Shown piece by piece: positions 50,997 through 56,104 of a DNA stretch of 56,104 bases (position 1 is its first letter; the number at the start of each line of letters is the position of its first letter). A model generated the notes under the pieces. The model did not search any database, had not been told where the DNA came from, and was given only the letters and a program-made list of their open reading frames with translations. Source of the stretch: an uncultured Acetatifactor sp. (GTDB lineage Bacteria; Bacillota; Clostridia; Lachnospirales; Lachnospiraceae); NCBI GenBank assembly GCA_910585015.1, contig CAJUCT010000005.1, forward strand, positions 1-56,104. The letters run 5' to 3'. A program made the position numbers and the translations under genes.

Positions 50997-51704
50997 TCAG
51001 TGTCCCGCGTCTGCGCTGCCTTGCAGCAGCAGAAGGGCCTTGTAGGCCGCCTGCTGTTCCGCTGCCTTCTTGGTATGTCCCTCGCCGATTCCCAGTACTT
51101 CTTCCCCCATACGCACCTGCACCCGGAAAGTCTGGTTGTGTTCCGGGCCCTGCACGTCCAGAAGTTCATACTCCAGATCTTTTTTCAGTTTACCCTGAAC
51201 CACCTCCTGCAGGTTGCTCTTACTGTCATAGAACAATCTCTTGTGCTCTAAGTCGGACAGAATGAAGCGGTCTATATATGCCTTGGCCTGGGCCATGCCC
51301 CCGTCCAGATAGATCGCCCCTATCACCGCCTCCATCACATCGGAGGTAATAGAATCCCGCTTGCGGCCACCGGTGCTTTCCTCTCCCTTGCCCAGCAGGA
51401 TGAACTTCTCCAACTGGATGTCCCTGGCGCAGAAGGCCAGGGCAGGCTCACACACCATGGAGGCCCGCAACTTGGTCAGATCCCCTTCCGGAAGCTGGGA
51501 ATACTTCTCGAACAGAAACGCGCTGCTTATCAGTTCCAGAACGGCATCCCCCAGAAACTCCAGTCTCTCATAATTATTGACCTTGTTGATTCGCCGTTCA
51601 TTGGCATAGGAACTGTGGGTAAGCGCCTGCGTCAACAGCCCCTTATTCTTAAATGTATATCCTATTCTCTCTTCCAACAGAGACAATTCCTGTAGTTCTC
51701 TCAT
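50997..51704 (-). CDS. rnc: Ribonuclease III
   Basis: Double-strand RNA endonuclease for rRNA and mRNA processing. Signature NYERLEFLGDAVLELI with the catalytic Asp/Glu, second metal site in SDVMEAVIGAIYLDGG, and C-terminal dsRNA-binding domain (GEGHTKKAAEQQAAYKALL). 235 aa from the ATG at 51704. It lies between acpP and smc in the standard order. Confidence 0.97.
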   Translation of the reverse strand: MRELQELSLLEERIGYTFKNKGLLTQALTHSSYANERRINKVNNYERLEFLGDAVLELISSAFLFEKYSQLPEGDLTKLRASMVCEPALAFCARDIQLEKFILLGKGEESTGGRKRDSITSDVMEAVIGAIYLDGGMAQAKAYIDRFILSDLEHKRLFYDSKSNLQEVVQGKLKKDLEYELLDVQGPEHNQTFRVQVRMGEEVLGIGEGHTKKAAEQQAAYKALLLLQGSADAGH

Positions 51705-51713
51705 ATTCTCAAC

Positions 51714-51800
51714 TTTCCTTACTCCCGCGCAACGCAAGCCGGACTTGTGCCGCTGCGTCAATCAGTATCCGGGGGTTATACACCCCATCCGAACTTGTTT
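51714..51800 (-). repeat. Family A intergenic repeat upstream of rnc
   Basis: CGCGCAACGCAAGCCGG...GTGCCGCTGCGTCAATCAGTAT followed by CCGGGGGTTATACACCCCATCCG, a diverged second hairpin. It fills the gap between the acpP terminator and rnc. Confidence 0.7.
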
Positions 51801-51803
51801 CTC

Positions 51804-51840
51804 ATGAAAATATTCCTGAATCCCAATGATCCAGGAATAT
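51804..51840 (-). terminator. Terminator after acpP
   Basis: ATATTCCTG / CAGGAATAT stem with a 13-nt loop, then TTTTCATG on the minus strand, six bases past the acpP stop. Confidence 0.75.
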
Positions 51841-51846
51841 CCAAGG

Positions 51847-52077
51847 TCAATGTGCGGCATTGCGGACCAGTTCAACCGCTTCTGCCACCGTGCTGATCCG
51901 CTCCGCTTCCTCTGGAGATATTTCAATATCAAATTCTTCCTCGACCCCCATGATAATCTGGAACACATCCAGCGAGTCCGCCCCCAGATCTTCAATAAAA
52001 GCGCTGTCGGCATTCACTTCATCAGGGTTCACATTCAGGATTCCGGCAATAATCTGTCTGATTTTCTCCAATTCCAT
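51847..52077 (-). CDS. acpP: Acyl carrier protein
   Basis: A 76-aa acidic carrier; the phosphopantetheine Ser is in EDLGADSLDVFQII. MELEKIRQIIAGILNVNPDEV is typical helix 1, shown here in part. AAGGAAG precedes the ATG. It lies between plsX and rnc. Confidence 0.97.
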   Translation of the reverse strand: MELEKIRQIIAGILNVNPDEVNADSAFIEDLGADSLDVFQIIMGVEEEFDIEISPEEAERISTVAEAVELVRNAAH

Positions 52078-52096
52078 CTCTTCATCTTCCTTAATC

Positions 52097-52189
52097 TATA
52101 CTGACGGTCACTAAAACCTGCCAAATAACCCAACTCACGAGCGAAAGTTTTCAGGGGCATCGCCGCAAATTTCATCGCTCATGAATATA
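52097..52189 (+). repeat. Family C intergenic repeat, copy 3
   Basis: A 93-bp element with stem ACTCACGAGCGA / TCGCTCATGA-like arms, between plsX and acpP. It aligns end to end with the copy at 4220-4312 on the other strand, and lies in the opposite orientation relative to its neighbouring genes. Confidence 0.8.
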
Positions 52190-52272
52190 GATTACGCAGA
52201 CTTCCCGCCAGCACAATGTTCAATATATGTCCTCTCTCAAACGTCCCCATATCAATTGGCGCCGCCCGGAAA

Positions 52273-53289
52273 TCAATCTGTTTTCTGTGATTGAGCCGGC
52301 GCAATTCTCTCCCGGATTTTTTCGTTGATCTGCTGGCTCTTAAAGTCCAGACACTGTAGAATAGAATTTTTGATCTCCACCGCCGTAGCGCTGCCATGGG
52401 TCTTTACCACCAGCCCGTTTAGCCCCAGCAGAGGAGCGCCGCCATACTCCTGCACATCGAAACTCTTCAGGGTTTCCTTCAATGCGGGCTTCACCAAAAA
52501 TGCCCCCATCTTACTGCGCAGGGAAGTCATCATACCGCTCTTTACCTTTTTGATTAGAGTGGCGCCCACCCCCTCGTACAACTTCAGTATCACATTGCCC
52601 ACAAAGGCTTCGCAAACTACCACATCTGCCACGCCGGCAGGGATATCCCTGGCCTCCACACTGCCGATAAAATTGATATCCGGACAATTTTTCAGCAGAG
52701 GAAAAGTCTCCTTGACCAAGGCATTGCCCTTCTCTTCCTCGGCCCCGTTGTTCACAATGCCCACCCGGGGATTCTTAACCCCCATAATGCTCTCCATATA
52801 AATGGATCCCATCTTGGCAAACTGCACCAGATGAGAAGACCGGGCATCCACATTGGCGCCGCAGTCAATCAACAGGCTGACGCCGTTCTCCGTGGGAATC
52901 AGCGGCGCCAGGGGCGGTCTCTCCACGCCTCCTATTCTCCCCACGATCACCTGGCCGCCCACCAGCACGGCCCCGGTGCTGCCGGAGGACACAAAGGCAT
53001 CACAGGTTCCGTCCTTCACCATATACAATGCTTTTACAATGGAGGAGTCCTTCTTTTTACGGATCGCCATTACAGGAGGCTCCGCCGTCTCAATCACCTC
53101 CGACGCGTGTACAATCTCCACCTGAGATATATCATAAGTATATTGGGCAAGCTCTTCTTTAATGACAGCCTCCTTGCCTACCAGAAAAATCTTTATTTCC
53201 TTATTGGTGTTTACCGCCTCAATGGCGCCCTTGACAATCTCCACTGGGGCATTGTCTCCGCCCATCGCATCCACTGCCACATTGACCAT
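52273..53289 (-). CDS. plsX: Phosphate acyltransferase PlsX
   Basis: Makes acyl-phosphate from acyl-ACP for PlsY. MVNVAVDAMGGDNAPVEIVKGA at the start (in part), then SGSTGAVLVGG, LLIDCGANVDA and a C-terminal GAPLLGLNGLVVKTHGSA. 338 aa, AGGAGG before the ATG at 53289. A family B repeat lies upstream, then a promoter. Confidence 0.97.
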   Translation of the reverse strand: MVNVAVDAMGGDNAPVEIVKGAIEAVNTNKEIKIFLVGKEAVIKEELAQYTYDISQVEIVHASEVIETAEPPVMAIRKKKDSSIVKALYMVKDGTCDAFVSSGSTGAVLVGGQVIVGRIGGVERPPLAPLIPTENGVSLLIDCGANVDARSSHLVQFAKMGSIYMESIMGVKNPRVGIVNNGAEEEKGNALVKETFPLLKNCPDINFIGSVEARDIPAGVADVVVCEAFVGNVILKLYEGVGATLIKKVKSGMMTSLRSKMGAFLVKPALKETLKSFDVQEYGGAPLLGLNGLVVKTHGSATAVEIKNSILQCLDFKSQQINEKIRERIAPAQSQKTD

Positions 53290-53305
53290 CTTCTGATTCC
53301 TCCTA

Positions 53306-53425
53306 ATAAGAGTCCCGCACATTCCCTGCCAGTACACAATTCTGCGGAACGATATCAGGCCGCTTTGGCGTCCCCATATCATTCCCTATACTGTGCGGGC
53401 ATATACTGTTTAAGTCCCGCAAATC
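53306..53425 (-). repeat. Family B hairpin repeat in the plsX leader
   Basis: Edges AGAGTCCCGCA and ATACTGTTTAAGTCCCGC. Inner arms GGAACGATATCAGG / CCCCATATCATTCC pair with wobbles around the apex CCGCTTTGGCGT. The unit lies between the promoter at 53451-53479 and the plsX AGGAGG, so it is transcribed. Confidence 0.85.
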
Positions 53426-53450
53426 AATATCACATAAAAACCCATCTATT

Positions 53451-53479
53451 ACTATACTAAAACAACCTGTAAAAATCAA
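53451..53479 (-). promoter_or_regulatory. Promoter of plsX-acpP
   Basis: TTGATT (53474-53479), 17-bp spacer, TATAGT (53451-53456) on the minus strand, just after the rpmF terminator. Confidence 0.75.
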
Positions 53480-53498
53480 GCACCAATCCCCATATGAC

Positions 53499-53536
53499 AA
53501 AAAAGACTTCCCCGCAAGCGGAGAAATCTTTTTTAT
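53499..53536 (-). terminator. Terminator after rpmF
   Basis: AAGATTTCTCC / GGGGAAGTCTT stem (G-U pairs) with a short loop, followed by TTTTTTG on the minus strand. An A-run on the other side could make it bidirectional. Confidence 0.88.
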
Positions 53537-53552
53537 CGTATGGAACATTCCA

Positions 53553-53732
53553 TTAGTCAGCCTCTACAACCTGCTTCTTATTGTAAGAACCACAAGCCTT
53601 ACATACTCTGTGAGGCATCATCAGTGCGCCGCACTTGCTGCACTTTACCAGGGCGGGAGCGCTCATCTTCCAATTCGCTCTTCTCTTATCTCTCCTGCCT
53701 CTGGAAGATTTATTCTTAGGACAAATAGACAT
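53553..53732 (-). CDS. rpmF: 50S ribosomal protein L32
   Basis: A 59-aa ribosomal protein: MSICPKNKSSRGRRDKRRAN, then CSKCGALMMPHRVCKACGSY with two CxxC zinc pairs. The ATG lies three bases after the DUF177 stop, and GGAGG is in the end of that gene, so the two are coupled. Confidence 0.97.
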   Translation of the reverse strand: MSICPKNKSSRGRRDKRRANWKMSAPALVKCSKCGALMMPHRVCKACGSYNKKQVVEAD

Positions 53733-53734
53733 CG

Positions 53735-54259
53735 TTACACCTCCTTATTCGCATTGAATATATCCTGTATCACTGCCATCCGTGGGTCTGGAACGAAGCT
53801 ATCGCATCCGCAATCCCTCACATTTCGATTCTGTCCGCATACAGGGCAAATGCCTTTGCAGTCTTCTCTGCACAGAATCTTTGCAGGCCAGTTACCGATA
53901 ATCATATCATGCACAAAAGCCTCCACATCCAACTCATATCCATCCACATAGCCCTGATCATCGGCTTCTTCCGCATCCGCTGCCAGTTCCGGGGATAGAA
54001 CGATCCGCTCAGTGCGCAGCGCAAGCTGCACAGGCACTTCCTTCAGGCACCTGTCGCAGGCGGCCTGCAACGTAAGCTGCAACTCAGCCTTCACCAGGAT
54101 CTTGCCCGCCTCTAAGTGCGTAATAACAATAGAAACCGGGGATTTTTGAATAATCTCAAAGCACTCCCGTCCATTGTCAAAGCTTTTCGTCTCAAGTTCC
54201 GCATCCACATCCAGACGTTTGCCCTCGGATGTAAATACATCGGATAAGTGAATGAACAT
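53735..54259 (-). CDS. DUF177 (YceD-like) protein with Cys-rich C-terminus
   Basis: A 174-aa protein of the DUF177 family usually found directly before rpmF and linked to 23S rRNA or L32 handling. CDRCLKEVPV is the family core. The C-terminus CREDCKGICPVCGQNRNVRD with CGC adds several Cys, as in clostridial members. The start at 54259 has AGGAG seven bases upstream; codons before it lie in the promoter. Confidence 0.93.
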   Translation of the reverse strand: MFIHLSDVFTSEGKRLDVDAELETKSFDNGRECFEIIQKSPVSIVITHLEAGKILVKAELQLTLQAACDRCLKEVPVQLALRTERIVLSPELAADAEEADDQGYVDGYELDVEAFVHDMIIGNWPAKILCREDCKGICPVCGQNRNVRDCGCDSFVPDPRMAVIQDIFNANKEV

Positions 54260-54308
54260 AGTGACTCCTATGCATAATATTCGTGTGACTTTTCTCACAC
54301 ACTGTTTC

Positions 54309-54337
54309 ATTATACATAAGCTTTCCGGGTTTGTCAA
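54309..54337 (-). promoter_or_regulatory. Promoter of DUF177-rpmF
   Basis: TTGACA (54332-54337), 17-bp spacer, TATAAT (54309-54314) on the minus strand: a full consensus promoter about 50 bp before the ATG. Confidence 0.88.
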
Positions 54338-54349
54338 CAGGTTTTTCAC

Positions 54350-55864
54350 TCAATAATAGTGATTTTTCTTGTGCAGGATCACTGCGATGACCACCACAGC
54401 CAGCACACACAGGGTGAGCAGCACACACCACAGCGGAATCTCGCGCACATCCAGACATCGGACATTGATCCACATCTGGTTGATATTGCGCGTTTCTTCC
54501 TCGTTAAAATACCCCATGACTGCCGCCCTGGATATGACTTCCTGAGAAGGATACTGGGTATACAGCTGCCTGCCTACCTGTGTGGTATATACCACATAGT
54601 CCTCATCCCCGTTATCCCCGCTGAAAAAGTAGCCTACGGGATAAGCCACCGTGTCCTCCTCATCTTCCTCTGCGCCATAGCACCAGTTCAAGTAGGAAAA
54701 TACCGTGTCGTCATCCCCGCCGGATATGGCGGAGGTATAGCCGATATAATACATATTCCGCACCGCATTCTCCGGTTTAGACAGGAAATTGACAAACGCT
54801 TCAGCCGCCTGCTTTTTCTCCAAATCATCGCCTATGCCGTTCTTTAACATAACCCAGCCGTCGAACCAGAGATTGGTACACTCCCTGGGCACCGCAAACT
54901 CCAGGTACACGCCGTCTTCCTCCGCCTGATCCATGGCAAATACCGCATCCCCGGACCACTGATAATTGGCGATGATCTTCCCCGTCACCATATCGGCCTT
55001 ACCGCTGTCTGTCTCCAGAGCATAGATATTCCCCATGATACCTGTCAGCTGCTCTTCCACCGCGCGGATAGTCTCGGGTGACACATCATTCATCATTTCC
55101 CCCAATTTCTCATGGTAGTCCGGGTCATTTATAAAGGTTTCCTCCGTCAGCCGATCCTGCAGTAGATAACCCAGCGTGGAAAAATAGGTGTCCCGCACGT
55201 TGTCCTTCAATGTGATCTGTCGGTAAAAATCCGGGTTGTCAAACACCGCCCAGGTGGAAGCCTCCTCCTGCGTCATCAACTCCGGGTTATAGAGTACACC
55301 CGTCACCCCCCACATATAACCGGCGGCATAACGTTCCCAACTCTCCCCGTTTATCTGATTCTCCGCGAAAACCTGCGCAATATAGGGAGATACCCCCCTG
55401 CAATAGTAATTTTCTTCCTTCTCCCGGTCAAAAAAAACTTCCGAGTAAGGCTCCAACGCTCCCTCCGCCATCAGCTTCATAATCATATAGTCGGAGGGAC
55501 AGACCAGGTCATAGGTGTCTCCCAGTGTCAGCTGGTTGTAGAGATCCTCATTGGTGCCAAAGCAGGAGTACTCTACCTGTACCCTCTTTCCATAGTTCTC
55601 GTAATACCAGTCCTCAAACTCTTCATACAGCGCGTCCACCCCCAGGATATCCACGCCGTTGTCCAGTTCCATCCTCTCCTCTTCGTCCCAGTCTCCCAGA
55701 TCAATATATTCCTCCCAGTTGCAGACCCGGAGGGTGATCACATCCTCCTTGGCCAGGACATTGTCCATCCCTCCGCGGGCAGGGGGAAATCCGCCAAGGG
55801 ATGCAGCCAGCAGAACTGCGGCCAGGCAAAAGGCTGGGAGTTTCCATCTCTTTTTAATATTCAC
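54350..55864 (-). CDS. Spermidine/putrescine-type ABC transporter substrate-binding protein (PotD-like)
   Basis: A 504-aa extracellular binding protein. A signal peptide covers residues 1-38 (KKRWKLPAFCLAAVLLAASL), then the PotD opening VITLRVCNWEEYIDLGD and motifs YDLVCPSDYMIMKL and MWGVTGVLYNPE. It is longer than PotD (about 350 aa). An acidic stretch (YGAEEDEEDT) is inserted, and the C-terminus adds a transmembrane helix (WCVLLTLCVLAVVVIAVILH) followed by KKNHYY, so it seems membrane-anchored by the C-terminus instead of by a lipobox. The start is GTG with GAGGG from a family A edge. The permease genes are presumably to the right of the window. Confidence 0.88.
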   Translation of the reverse strand: MNIKKRWKLPAFCLAAVLLAASLGGFPPARGGMDNVLAKEDVITLRVCNWEEYIDLGDWDEEERMELDNGVDILGVDALYEEFEDWYYENYGKRVQVEYSCFGTNEDLYNQLTLGDTYDLVCPSDYMIMKLMAEGALEPYSEVFFDREKEENYYCRGVSPYIAQVFAENQINGESWERYAAGYMWGVTGVLYNPELMTQEEASTWAVFDNPDFYRQITLKDNVRDTYFSTLGYLLQDRLTEETFINDPDYHEKLGEMMNDVSPETIRAVEEQLTGIMGNIYALETDSGKADMVTGKIIANYQWSGDAVFAMDQAEEDGVYLEFAVPRECTNLWFDGWVMLKNGIGDDLEKKQAAEAFVNFLSKPENAVRNMYYIGYTSAISGGDDDTVFSYLNWCYGAEEDEEDTVAYPVGYFFSGDNGDEDYVVYTTQVGRQLYTQYPSQEVISRAAVMGYFNEEETRNINQMWINVRCLDVREIPLWCVLLTLCVLAVVVIAVILHKKNHYY

Positions 55865-55865
55865 G

Positions 55866-56104
55866 CTTCCCTCTTTTCTGCATAACTGGAGTTTGGCTTG
55901 GCCAAACTCCGGCTGCGCCTATGTTATTGCATTAATACATATTTGAATGTTACACATCCAAACTATCCTTGCTCCTGCATATCGCTGGCTTCGCCTGCGA
56001 TATTGCATTGATCGGTATTTGAATGTTATACATTCAAACTTTCCTTGGCCCTGCATATCGCTGGCTTCGCCTGCGATATTGCATTGATCGGTATTTGAAT
56101 GTTA
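55866..56104 (-). repeat. Family A intergenic repeat array (three copies, cut by window edge)
   Basis: The two right copies (from 55975 and 56051) have a 76-bp period and are nearly identical: CTGCATATCGCTGGC / GCCTGCGATATTGCA, spacer TTGATCGGTATTTG, and TTTGAATGTTATACATTCAAA. The copy nearest the PotD-like gene has a rebuilt first stem, GGAGTTTGGC/GCCAAACTCC, inserted in its arm. The array continues beyond the window. Confidence 0.9.

Noticed and set aside
54260..54349. N-terminal extension of the DUF177 protein
   Set aside because: The codons cover a consensus TTGACA-TATAAT promoter, and AGGAG precedes the ATG at 54259.
1..56104. tRNA, rRNA, SRP RNA or tmRNA genes
   Set aside because: No cloverleaf or conserved RNA core was recognised on either strand; only leader RNAs and repeats occupy the gaps.

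Overview
The window is chromosomal DNA of an anaerobic, spore-forming Firmicute, most likely a Lachnospiraceae-type Clostridium. The evidence is spoIVA, an oxygen-sensitive class III ribonucleotide reductase (nrdDG), a tyrosyl T-box leader, strong AGGAGG ribosome binding sites, sigma-A promoters, and Bacillus/Clostridium gene order around smc-ffh-rplS. Almost all genes are on the minus strand, so the operons read from high to low coordinates. Only metF, one inserted passenger gene and prs are on the plus strand. No rRNA, tRNA, CRISPR array, prophage or transposase gene was seen.

Right part (about 56.1 kb down to 31 kb), in transcription order: a PotD-like binding protein; DUF177-rpmF; plsX, acpP, rnc, smc, ftsY; ilvA and a YitT-family membrane protein; ylxM, ffh, rpsP, khpA, rimM, trmD (fused to an acetyltransferase domain); rplS; signal peptidase, rbgA/ylqF, signal peptidase, rnhB, ylqG, ylqH, yraN, a YfiH-type protein, and a response regulator with a large histidine kinase. 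This is the conserved fatty acid / chromosome / SRP / ribosome maturation block of Firmicutes with some local insertions. Middle: prs on the plus strand with a long structured leader; DUF512 radical SAM protein, der, plsY, gpsA; then metF on the plus strand followed by an inserted cassette. Left part: MoxR ATPase with VWA partner, T-box-tyrS, an MFS transporter, spoIVA, an XRE-VOC fusion, a zinc-ribbon protein, a purine/pyrimidine salvage cluster (nucleoside phosphorylase, cytidine deaminase, amidohydrolase, purine permease), a membrane MutS-like ATPase, a small membrane protein with a HAD phosphatase, a WYL regulator, and nrdD-nrdG behind a promoter with two NrdR boxes.

The most unusual content lies between genes. 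(1) A 953-bp element (20625-21577) has 25-bp imperfect terminal inverted repeats and an 8-bp target duplication (TAAAATAG). It sits immediately after the metF stop codon and carries one AT-rich HicB-like/DinB-like gene but no transposase, so it looks like a mobile insertion cassette. (2) Three families of palindromic intergenic repeats are interspersed. Family B is about 103-111 bp, with fixed ends, a mostly fixed apex and arms that differ from copy to copy while staying complementary. Family A is about 76 bp with two hairpins, often starting at an upstream stop codon and running into the next Shine-Dalgarno. Family C is about 93 bp and found in both orientations relative to genes. Several copies supply stop codons or ribosome binding sites to neighbouring genes. 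These families and the cassette are the best candidates for undescribed biology here. All calls were made by reading the sequence; no database search was run.
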